Program-made: the position numbers and the translations under genes
Notes under the pieces: model-generated
The model's database searches: none
Seen by the model: only the letters and a program-made list of their open reading frames with translations
Told to the model about the DNA's origin: nothing
Assembly: GCA_963930655.1 (NCBI GenBank)
Contig: OZ005610.1
Location: 7,569,001-7,633,000 of the forward strand
From: Myrica gale
Taxonomy: Eukaryota; Streptophyta; Magnoliopsida; Fagales; Myricaceae
Length of the DNA: 64,000 nt
Direction of reading: 5' to 3'
Shown: positions 30,168-40,651 of the stretch, piece by piece
Position numbering within the stretch: the stretch's first letter is position 1
Layout: each line of letters begins with the position of its first letter

Positions 30168-30850
30168 GGCTCGACGAGATCCTGAATTCCTGATCACAGA
30201 GCTGGTAGTAATAGTATACGCCCATGTAATGTATCTTGAAGTCAGAGGATTATAGGACATAGTTTTGTTTTTTTAGTTTGATTTCTCATTGGGTTTAGAA
30301 TAAGAGCTAAGGACACAAATTGAGTTTTTAAAAAACTCGGTTCAAAATTTTAATTTAGCTGTGTTCTGTAGAACTTATGTGCACCATCGTTATATGGTGC
30401 CATTTTTTGTACGGTTTATGAAGCAAAGAGTATCTGTTAAACAATTCTAGTTAGCTACTGTAACTAGAATCGATTATCTTGATCCGATTCTCCTAGCGTT
30501 TCACCAACGCCATATGATCATTTGGTTGAGTTTAAACTAGGCGTTGATTAATCACAAAATTAATGAAAAATTGAAATAATAATAATAAAAAAGAATTCAG
30601 CGCACGCCAACCATATTTTTCAAAGTAGGAACACAGACAGATTCTCCGTCTGCCTTTGATACACACTAGTTTTCACTCTCCTCGTCTCCGCAAACTGTTT
30701 TTTTTTTTTGGTTTGTTTTTAAGCGTCGACCGCAAAACTTGAACCTGCGACCGAATTGGAAAACCAAATTGTGCCCAAGATTTTCCCTCACCCGGGATTA
30801 TTTTAATTCCTAGCTGCTCTTGGCTTGATTTCCCTTGTATATCTGCAAGA
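30168..30850. other. HXK3 3' flank and AP2S promoter/5' leader
   Basis: Two plus-strand genes in tandem are only 0.7 kb apart. The first half should be the hexokinase 3' untranslated region; the second half holds the AP2S promoter. An A/T-run and CT-rich stretch (30640-30715) precede the AP2S start. No TATA box is obvious. Confidence 0.5.
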
Positions 30851-33559
30851 ATGGTACTTCAGCTATCAATCCATTTCCAGCTTGTGCTCAATTTTAATCA
30901 GTTAATCTCTTGAGCCTTTGGTTAACACTTTGACTTGGCAGATCCGGTTCATACTATTACAGAACAGGCAAGGAAAGACACGTCTAGCCAAGTACTACGT
31001 TCCTCTCGAGGATTCCGAGAAGCACAAGGTCGAATACGAGGTGTGATCTTGGTCTCTTGCTTTTCATTTTGTCGTGTTATTATCTGTGGGCATATTGTTT
31101 TTGGATTTTGATAATCGTGGTTTGTAGGTTCACCGATTGGTGGTAAACAGAGATCCAAAGTTCACAAATTTCGTCGAGGTGAAGTTTCTTTAGTTTGATT
31201 TAGTTACTGTCATTTCTTTTGTACTTCCAGAAAATTCTTGTTTTCTTTCTCCGATATTGGGAACAGACAAATTGTTGGAAAATATATGGGAATTGGAGCT
31301 TTGATTCTAACATTTCTTCTGTTTGTAACCCAAGAAATGAAAACACGTCCCTCTATTCAACTGGCAACTAAATCTAATCTCCAAGCTAGGTTAAATCTTC
31401 TGACTGAATGTTATTAACAGTCTGGTTTGGGTTGATCCACATAATTTCGCATTGGAGTTTGAATGTCTTTCATGATTATCATCAATGCATTAGGTGGGCT
31501 AAACTTGTTGTAAGTTTGGAGGTGTTTCGAATTTTAACTCTTCGTATAGCCTTTGTTTGTAGTTAATTTGTTATGACATCATTTGTACATCGAATTTTCC
31601 CTGAGGTTATTATGCACTGACACCTGATTCTAATGTTACTTGCAGTTCCGCACACACAAAGTCATCTACAGGCGATATGCGGGGTTATTTTTCTCGCTTT
31701 GTGTTGACATTACTGACAATGAATTGGCGTATTTGGAGTGCATCCATTTATTTGTGGAGATTTTGGATCATTTCTTCAGTAATGTGTGCGAGCTAGATTT
31801 GGTCTTTAACTTTCACAAGGTTTGTCCCTTATGATGAGCTTTTGTTTTTTGCCCACTTATCTCCAAAGCATGCCTACTCCAGGATTGCCTGCTTCTGGTA
31901 TATTTCTGTCAATGCTAGCCTCAAGTATTTAACACTGTTGTAAAAGCCTTTTCTGAATAATGTGTAGCAAAGAAAGAAAAAGAGTTTAATACATCTGGAA
32001 TTGTTGATAGTGCTGTTGTTAACTCTGTGATAAAGGTCTTAACAAGGTGGTTTTAGACAAAGATTCACCTAGTATAACAAAACACATCTTGAAATAATGC
32101 TTTTTGAAGTTTTCATGTAGTGCCTACGATTTGTTCTGAAGTTGTTGTTAGGTATTACACATATGGTACCCCCAAGGGTTTGGTGTGGTGGTAAGGTTTC
32201 GGCTTGGGTTCTAACATATCCCAAGTTCGAGCCCCAACACCCCCATTATCGCCCTTGACTTACCTGCTCCCTGGGTTGTGGGGTCGGTCCAGGGGGCCGG
32301 GGTTTGTACTTCAGGGTTGGGCCAAAAGGGTCCGGCTTTGGAGGATTTCCTCGTCATCAAAAAAAAAAAGTATTACACATATGGTGCTATATGAGTGAAT
32401 TATTTGAAGTGGGGTCTTGGAACAAAGAAACACCAGAAGGATATGCTATTTCAAGAATAGTTTTAGTGTTATATAAAAGTGCTACTTGAATAGGCTTTTG
32501 GGATATAAGGGCATATATGGATCACAATGCTGCTATCAAGAAAAATGCTTTTCAAATTGTGATGAAAGCCTCGTTTGAAGTGGTTCCAGAAGTGGATTAT
32601 TCTTGACAAGAGGGATTCCATGTAATTCACAAGATTGTCTGCCAAGAAAAAAAAAATCACCAGATTTGTCATTTTTGAGTTTTCTTGTTCAGTTTTCCAG
32701 TATTGTTACCTGCTTCACGCTCATGGTTGTCTCATTCATTGATGTACTCTTCTATCCCTTTCCACTATAAGGGTGCCTTCATTACAAAAGTTTTGGCTCT
32801 CCAAAATTTTATCATCATTACAAAAATTTCTCTCCTCACTTTTTCACCAACTCCCATAAACTTTTTCACCAACTCGCATACCCAAAATTTTAACCACCCC
32901 AAAATTTTGGCACTCAAGCACACCCATTTATGTGATCAATCAGCAGGTTGCATCCTGCTCCCTCCCTTTTCCTCCCTTTTTCTCTGGGCTGAGCATGCAT
33001 AGACTATCATCTGACTTCTGTGTGAAGAATGATATACATGAGATCATAGAGGGTATTTTTGAATATGTGGGGTATTAGCGCATGCCAACTCCTTTCCTTC
33101 TGTATTTGATCATTTTAATGATGCTGACTTCTTGTCCTGATCCCTTTTTTTGTTGTCCTTTTATGCGAAGGTTTATCTGATACTCGATGAATTCATTCTT
33201 GCTGGAGAGCTCCAAGAAACAAGCAAAAAGGTATGCAAGACCAAAGCTTGTTTGCCATTCCTTCTCCCATAGATTGATTGTAGTACGCGATTTACCTGTC
33301 CTCCCACATATTAACAGTGATATATGATTTGTGGTGCCATCTTAGTTTTTGAAAGGACCACTATAGCACCAAGCTTGGTCACCTAGATTCAGTCTGAATC
33401 CTATTTATCATGACCTCTCTTTTTTTTCAACAACTTAGTAGTAACTCATATTTGTTTTCTATTTGAGATATGACTGAAGACTTTGGCCGTATTGCTGATC
33501 TTTGCTTTCACATGCAGGCGATTATTGAGAGAATGGGCGAACTCGAAAAATTAGAGTGA
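30851..33559 (+). CDS. AP2S: AP-2 clathrin adaptor complex, sigma subunit
   Basis: The small chain of the AP-2 adaptor, which sorts plasma-membrane cargo into clathrin vesicles; in other species it binds dileucine signals with AP-2 alpha. Exons: 30851-30853, 30942-31040, 31128-31178, 31646-31819, 33171-33230, 33518-33559, totalling 142 residues, the standard length. The first coding exon is only the ATG, directly followed by GTACTT as donor; exon 2 then opens with [19 protein letters not shown], the invariant start. Later motifs are [50 protein letters not shown] and the C-terminal [24 protein letters not shown] distinguishes sigma-2 from sigma-1. Intron 4 carries a SINE and a MITE. It is intact. 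Confidence 0.97.
32168..32369 (+). mobile_element. SINE (tRNA-derived) in AP2S intron 4
   Basis: A 202-bp insertion begins ACCCCCAAGG and ends in an A-run. It is flanked by perfect 16-bp copies of GTATTACACATATGGT at 32152-32167 and 32370-32385. A pol III B-box-like GTTCGAGCC lies near 32225, with an A-box-like TGGTGGTAAGG about 35 bases before it. The long target duplication and A-tail indicate LINE-dependent retroposition. It is in the same orientation as AP2S. Confidence 0.9.
32771..32925. mobile_element. Tourist-like MITE in AP2S intron 4
   Basis: Left end GGGTGCCTTCATTACAAAA and right end (reverse complement) GGGTGTGCTTGAGTGCC are inverted copies, each followed by a CCAAAATTTT-like phrase. 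The interior repeats ACTTTTTCACCAACTC twice. It belongs to the same broad family as the element at 12654-12853. No clear 3-bp target duplication. Confidence 0.55.
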
Positions 33560-33900
33560 CAAACTGGTCAAGTGTTTCAGGAGTGCTATTTGTTTCCCTC
33601 TGGGTTTTTGCGTTTGTTGGTTTTACAGTACTTTGCTTGCGAAATTGTTACGGCTAAATTTCCTCTTGTAATATCAGAGAATAGAACGAGAGAAGTGTTT
33701 TTCATTGCTCTATGCCCCCCTCACCCCCCCGGTTTGTGACTGTGTGCGTGGTTGTATTCATATTCGATTAATACAGGCCAATGTATATAAACCTGGCTGT
33801 CTACGATCACGTTCTGGATTAGTATTTTTTTCTAAGAAAATGTGGATTCGTTATACATGAAGGAGAATACGAGTACCGAATCTAGAACCATCCAAGGCCG

Positions 33901-34134
33901 GAGATGATCATATGGGGCACAAAGGCCCATTACATCAATTTCGAAGGCCCGAAGGGGCATAAACCAGAAGGCCTTAAAGGCCAAGAACCAACAGGCCATA
34001 AGGGCCTCAACCAACCGGAGATGATCATATGGGGCACAAAGGCCCATTACATCAATTTTAAAGGCCCGAAGGGCCATAAATCAGAAGGCCTTAAAGGCCA
34101 AGAACCAACAAGCCATAGGGGCCTCAACCAACCG
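33901..34134. repeat. 117-bp tandem repeat, two units
   Basis: Units 33901-34017 and 34018-34134 are nearly identical, both starting GAGATGATCATATGGGGCAC. Because 117 is a multiple of three, both strands stay open and encode a repeated 39-residue block (MIIWGTKAHYINF... on the plus strand). GGCC-rich phrases recur within the unit. I do not recognise the family; it may be the edge of a transposon. Confidence 0.75.
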
Positions 34135-35986
34135 GGTCAACAGACCTACAATACCAACCCCGAACCACAGACCCGGGGAACAACACCACGTCGAAAATGA
34201 CTGAAACTGTCGACAGAGGAGGAACCGAGCAGCACCTGCAACAAAAGCATCTACAGAGGAGAAAATTGGCCAAAAGGAGGCAAATACCTCCAGGCGCGTC
34301 AGATCCACGCGCCTCAAGAGTGGCGTGTGGAGAGCCAAAGATCGGAGGTGGGCTGTCAGACATGGACAACGTTGAAGCACCGAAGCTGCTGAAGCCTACC
34401 AAGGGGCGCGAGCTAACTAGAATGCGTCCTATTGTCGTCAGGAATACGTCTTGTTGTTGTCAAGATAACTCCAACAGGGCAAAACCCATGACACTAAAAC
34501 CACCATATTTATTGAAAGCAAAAAAACACATCGAAGAAATAACTCCTGCTCGGCCGATTGTCAGCCAAGAGGGGGGGCGCGACGGGGAGGGTAAGGGAAT
34601 GCTGAAGGGAGTTGTGCAGAAGAGAAAAAATGGGGATAGTCTAGAGAGGACCCCTCTCTCTCTCTAGACATTTCATATTTCTAGTCATAAAAAATGGTCC
34701 CGGATTGGTATGTTTAAATAGTTAAATATATGCTCTTGGCTCGAAGCAACCCTTTTGCTGAAGTTAGTGCCGGTAAGTTCTTGTTGGCCAAAAGAAGATC
34801 CCCATTTATTGTGAAATAATCAATACGAAGCCGGTCAAAATGTTGATTTGTCGATAAGATTGCCGATCAGACGTCTAAAGACTAACCAAGAAAAAAAATG
34901 GACGTCTAAAGACTAAAGGGTGTATCTAAAAGCAAATGAAATTAAGTTTATGAAACGTTTTCTATCAGAAATGGTGGAAATAAAATAATAGAAAAAAGAA
35001 TAAGCGAAAAGGATGGTACCCTTTTTTGTGAAGTCGGAAAAAAATTTAAGAAGTTATAGAGATAATACTCTAAGCAGGATTACCTATCTTACAAGAATTG
35101 TGAATCTCTCAAAAGTAAGTTATAGAGATAATACTACGAAAATAATCATCTACAACTTGAAAATGGACAAAAACAGGATATTTTATTCTTTTAAGAAGAA
35201 TGCTCATTTTTAAGAAGGGCGCTTTCAGAATACAGCAAACCGGATCTATGGACACATTGGACAGTACGATGTGATCCTCGTATGGATAAAAATGTTAACA
35301 CGTAATTGGACAGCCATAACTCACGTAGAATGAAAAGGGCAAACCGGATCTGTCCGTAGCCATGAAGAGCTGCGTGACGTGGATGCTGACCACAGTTATC
35401 ATCTTGAGAAACTACATTTTATATGTTTGGTGGCACCAGCCGTTACCGTTGCCAAACGTATGAAATTGGTACTTCAGATGAAGTTCTAATCTAATGAATT
35501 GTTTGTTTGAATTCAGGGAATCCTCGTCCACTACGCCCCAAAACCCTGAGGTCCAACCCATTAAAGTACAAAATCAGTACGACTTCGGCAGTATCTGCAA
35601 GAATTGCATGCCATACAAATACGCCACGGCCCCACGATATGCAAAGATGCTCAAAAATTTAATGCAGTTAGGCGAAGGTGGCTTGAAAACTCGGAACCTC
35701 TTCTTATCTGTCTTGAGACTCTTTCGGGAAGGAACGAACATTAATGGTAATTTCCTCATCCAGTGACGTCCAATCTTAAGTTCTAAAGAAAATAAACAAA
35801 AAAAAGCAGGTGGAAGCAAGTGAAATTTGAAGGGCATTAGCATTGCAAGTCTGCAACTACAACTTGAAATCAAAGAGCTTGAATTCTCAGTCCTTACCTG
35901 CATTATTCTGCAACGAAAATAACATTAGATTATATTTTAGCGGTGCCTACTTCATTATAATCACACGATTCTACTATGTTATGAGA

Positions 35987-36008
35987 GGGGGGGGGGGGGG
36001 GGGGGGGG
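35987..36008 (+). repeat. Poly-G run (22 bases)
   Basis: An uninterrupted run of 22 G. It could form G-quadruplex structure and is a likely site of length error in sequencing. Confidence 0.9.
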
Positions 36009-36623
36009 AATTCGGTTTCCAAAAGTCATTTCCTGTGAAATCACCACTTCTTTACAGAACCCGAGTTGTGATCTGTTACCCAGATAATCCCACGAGACCA
36101 CTGTAGTCGCTTGAGACCCATATTTTGGTCTAGTTCTACACCACTATACCATTTCCACTTCTTGGCCTCTCTTATTCTTTGAGTGGATGGCAATGACCTC
36201 AAGGCCTGAAGCAGACAAGTTGAGACAGTAATGGAAGGAACCAAAAACGAAGTTCGAAAGACAATTTTCGGGGGTACAGGCAAAGAGGAAGAAACTTAAC
36301 CATCTATTTAGTACCTTCCTCTTTAAGGGGTATCGATCTGATGATATATGTTCATCAAAGGATCATACAACAAAATTTAATTACCATCTTCAGCAGCTGA
36401 TATGCCTCGGCCTCTCCCTCATCAGATCTGTCTCAGCCATTTCGTGTCGCCTGCTCTTCTTTTCTGATCATTTTGATATTAGGAAATGCATGTCATCAAT
36501 TGCACCTTCCGAATGTCTTCAACTTTTCTTAGCACGCCACACCAAGTCCAGAGTATGACCGGAAATATTGAATGCAATAGTGTCATTCTCGGTCTCATCA
36601 AACCACTGCCACTGAAACTTAGA

Positions 36624-39240
36624 TTACAGGCGCTCTTTGCAGAGTAATTGTAATGGCAGTGCACCATGGGCATGGAACCCGCCTCTGGCTCCTTCATAGA
36701 CAGAGGGGGGAAAGTGCTCTTGTTTTTTTACCCGGGCATGGGGAAATGATGAAGAAATGGCCATGAGGTGCTGCTGTTGTTGCGATACTGTAGAATACTT
36801 GGGACCAAGACCATCTAGGGATGAAGGGGGTGGAAGCATAATGGCTTGGCCACGTGGGATCAGCATAGGAGGGTCTTGCCTTCCCTGTTGCCAGCTCGGG
36901 ACTTGGGTCATGGATGTTGAAGGTCCTGTGGGCCTGAACTGAGCAGCAAGCTGGGCAGCCCAAAGCTGTTGCTGCTGCTGCTGTTGTTTTGTCAAGGCCG
37001 TGGAACTTGCATGAGGACCCCCAAATGGATTGCTAAGATATGGAGGTACCTGCAGCTGGACATACAATGAAGAATTATAACCTGGTTTAGAACTTAGAAC
37101 TTCTATATCTAAAATATCAGGGAAGAAGAGCTATAACGGTTCACAACTAAATCATATTATATAGCCAAATTTGTGGCTTATTGGACGTTTATTAACGGTG
37201 AGGTGATGGACAAGCCGGAGACTTTAGCTTGGTTCATATTACATCATTGGAAAATCCTATATTAATCATCCTATTACGACCCCCCCCCCCTTTTCTTCTT
37301 CCATAACCCCCAAAAATGAAATAGTGTACCGAATAAATGGCGACTAACACAGTTTTTTTGCTTGGCTCTAATGTATATCTTACCACAAATTTATACATGT
37401 ATGGTGAGAGGAAGAATATTCTTATAAAAAAAAAAGCTAAGACAAAGAATAAAACCTGGTGTGCTGCTGCTGGTGCTAATGAAATCTGATCGGTGTAAGC
37501 ACAGGAGGTAAAGCGAGCTTGGGGAACAGAGTAAGGCATGAGCATCTGTTGTTGCACCAGAGATTGAAGATACGGAGACTGGGGTTGTGATGGAGGTATG
37601 AACCCATTTGCAGCTCTATTAATATGATTCTTAGCTTCCACCCCACCAACTCCACCCGACAAGGACAAGAAATCGAAACTCTGCCGTGACAGAGTAATAA
37701 AAATGTTGGAAGGGAAGAAACCATTGGCAATTGCAATATAAGCTTACCTGCTTCTGTTGAATGTGCATCTGAGATGCTGCTAGAGCAGCCTGGGGCCGAT
37801 CTTGATCAAGTCCCTGGAGCTGAAAAATACAAGTTTTAGCTCATTTGTTTCAGCAATAAATTGCATAGATTGCTGAGAGAAATTAGGCCATATAAACTCT
37901 TGCTCACCTCATGGAAGTCGTTACTTGCCATAAGAACTCCTAACTTAGAACCTTCTTTTGGTCCCAACTGATTTGGTTGTGGCCGAAACCTCTCCTGGTT
38001 CTCTGGCATTTGTAAAATCTGAATGAAACGGCTTATACGAACATGGGCATCACACCTCTTCCACGAACTATTTTCGAAGGCAACTTTTGAAACCTGCATG
38101 GTTAACCACGTACCGTTCAGATGCTGGAAATAGGAACCCCAGGTTTGTGATGAAACAAATTGCTTAGATTTAAAAGCTGTGACAACAGATAAGAAGAATA
38201 AATAAGAAAAGTGATTAAATTACAAGTCATCTTCACCTTTCCGCTTGAAGAATCATTTTCAAATGACTTGGGTCTGGAGGCATTAATAGCAGTATCAAGC
38301 CAAGATGGAATTTTAGCAGCAGAGGACCTGAGACAGCTAAATGTATAAGGACATGAAAGCAAACAACAAACAGTTGAATGAATGATTCAAAAACACAGGA
38401 CGTAAGACAATTACGGCAATTGCAAAGAACGACCATCACTCCCAACACCATTTGACACCACTGAAGACGAGCATGGCCACAATGCTGGACCTTTTGATCA
38501 AAGAAGAGTAGAATACTGTCACAATATGGCAGTACAATATACTGTAAAAGAATGCCACTTCTGCAACAAAGCAGGAGCCCAAATATTATGACAAATAGAC
38601 CTTCTGAGCAAGCTAGAAAAGTACCGTTCTTGGGCTCCTTGATCATACTCTGTTGTTCCAGTTCACATGCAATGGCTATGGCCTATAAAGCAACCCAAAT
38701 CCATAGTTAAATACAGATCTAGATTACTAAAAGAATATTTAGCTTAGACCATGAAATCACACTCACTGGTCCCATTGCAATCTCTGGTTTCCTCTCAGTA
38801 AGTGGGGCCTCTGGTTCTGTATGTAGTAGCTTTAATCCACTGGATCACAAAATATATTGAAAAATATAATACGAAAAAAAAAGAGGAAAAGCTAATAAAG
38901 CACTTAATCATATTGAAAAACTACCCACCCAGCCTCCGAGCTTATCTCTGAATCACGCAATGGCCTTACACTGTTACCATCACCCTTAGCCAAGAATGGC
39001 ATGTTATGCAGATGCAATGGAGGAACAGAGCAATCCGAGTCCATATGAAATTTCTCTCTGTCAGATAAATCTAGTTGTTCTTGAATACTGGGTTCATTCA
39101 AAGAATCTACTTTTGCAGTTTCTTTGGGAGATCTTCCCGCATTAGATGAGGACTTGGCAACCTCGGCAGTTACCACTGGCATTGAAGTCGAGTTCTCTTT
39201 TGTAACAGCAGAATCTGATGAAGTACCCAATTTAACATAC

Positions 39241-39275
<35 letters not shown>

Positions 39276-40651
39276 GATCTTAATATTGTAGAAAGAGCTA
39301 AGCAAAGAAACCTGGCACAGGCTTTGGACTCTCCCTTGACGCTGGCAAAGCCAAAGGTTTTCCTTCCTTAGATTCACTGTCTAGTTTACTCTTCTCACTG
39401 TTCTCATTCGCATCACTATTCGGGAACATCCCGGCCAATGCATACAAGGTCTCCACTACTTCTTCCTCATCCTTTGTTATTGGCCCAGAGACGGTCTGTT
39501 CTAGGGACCAGTTTGAGCCTCCATGTTTCTACAAAAACAATTCCAAGACTAGTAATTGAAATGCTAAACGAAAAAAGCAAAAGACGGATATTTTGATTGT
39601 GGAGAGCTAGAGAGGACTAACGATGTTCAGTTTGGATTTCTTTATTCCATTCTTAAGGGTTGATTCTTCTACTCCACTGATTGTATGGCTCAGCTTCTTT
39701 GAATCTGGTAAAGGTGGAGAAATAGATTCGCGATTGCGCTTCTTCATGGCTGCAAGTGTGAAAGAGGAAATTCCAAAACATCAGTCCCATAAAAAATAAG
39801 ACGCATTACTTTTTAAAATCGAATGCAGAAAACATTTCTGATTCGCTAAAAGCGAAAGTATCTCCATTGGAAAAGTGAACCTAAGAACAGAATGAACCAA
39901 AATCTCAAACACCGTTATACTAATTTAATTTAAAAGAACAAATGCACCATAAAAGTCGCAGCACCAACGTATTAAATAGAGTGAAGTGAAAACACAGAAT
40001 CTGGCGTCCAGAAAAATAAAGAAAAAGCAAAAAGCTTCAGTTTTGCTTCAGTCCTAATCCAAACTAATAAAGCAAAACAAACAAACTGAGAATTCCCAGA
40101 ACACCCACCAAACAAAAAGGACTTTGAAAATATTAAACATTAGTCTCCGAGTTCACTAAAACAATCAAAGAAGACAGTACAAAAATAAAATTGCACACCC
40201 CAGTTGAAGAAAGTTAAAACAAAACTTACAGAGTTTGATTCATGAACTACGTACCTGAACGTAGTTTTCTCGGAACAGAGGCATGATCAACGCCATTGCA
40301 GTCATCAAAAAACTGTACAAAGAATTTAAAGAGGGGCGGGGGGTGCTTTAAACTACCAATCATGAAACGTGAACAGTAAAAAGCTTCGACTCATAAAAAA
40401 TTGTCAACCTTTTTGGGAATCTTAAATCTCTTGCTAGTATCGATACTCATTGACGGTGCTTTTAACCGGAGCTCGTCTTCTCTGTCGTAGACATCGCAAC
40501 CCATTTCGGAGTCTTCGTAGCTCGAGCACGTTCTGCCAGCAACACTCAATCTTCTTAGCCTCTCTTTCTTCGATCCTTCCGAATGTACGAAGTCCCCACC
40601 AACACAATCCGATTCCGACCCTTCAAAATCACACACAACAGAAACACGCAT
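36624..40651 (-). CDS. Q-rich nuclear-type protein related to TIME FOR COFFEE (At1g47820-like)
   Basis: Thirteen exons join in one frame of about 714 residues: 40409-40651, 40255-40312, 39622-39749, 39312-39528, 38929-39214, 38767-38839, 38625-38682, 38415-38490, 38237-38327, 37908-38093, 37748-37819, 37456-37680, 36624-37055. All borders are GT-AG, with phases agreeing throughout. Two blocks recall the N-terminal part of TIC, a plant clock and stress regulator: VPRKLRSAMKKRNRES and EEEVVETLYALAGMF. Later come RCDAHVRISRFIQILQMPEN and a Gln-rich tail with KQQQQQQQLWAAQLAAQF and a second QQQQ near the end. It lacks known catalytic domains. The ATG at 40651 is the most economical choice; an upstream in-frame ATG exists at 40735, and the 5' leader may contain further introns. 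The 38929/38839 junction is the least certain splice. Confidence 0.85.
39243..39272. repeat. GA microsatellite in a TIC-like gene intron
   Basis: A (GA)n run of about 30 bases (CT on the coding strand) directly upstream of the acceptor at 39215. It serves as part of the polypyrimidine tract of that intron. Length variation here could affect splicing. Confidence 0.8.

Larger units (their letters stand above)
33560..36623. other. Intergenic region between AP2S and the TIC-like gene (convergent 3' flanks)
   Basis: It contains a 117-bp tandem repeat (33901-34134), a GC-richer stretch with open frames to 34667 that looks like transposon or satellite-associated sequence, an uncharacterised open frame at 35494-35766, and a 22-base G run (35987-36008). 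No conserved protein motif was recognised in the open frames. The region 34680-35480 is AT-rich and featureless apart from a duplicated TTATAGAGATAATACT phrase near 35053 and 35119. Confidence 0.45.

Noticed and set aside
32220..32240. tRNA gene suggested by a GTTCGAGCC B-box
   Set aside because: No cloverleaf can be formed, and the block has an A-tail and long target duplications, so it is a SINE.
34197..34667. 156-codon plus-strand open frame as a gene
   Set aside because: No recognised domain, no signal peptide, and it directly follows a GGCC-rich tandem repeat; probably transposon-associated. Kept only as part of the intergenic description.
35494..35766. 90-codon plus-strand open frame with a plausible donor near 35743
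   Set aside because: The sequence is fairly protein-like, but I recognise no family and could find no matching partner exon.
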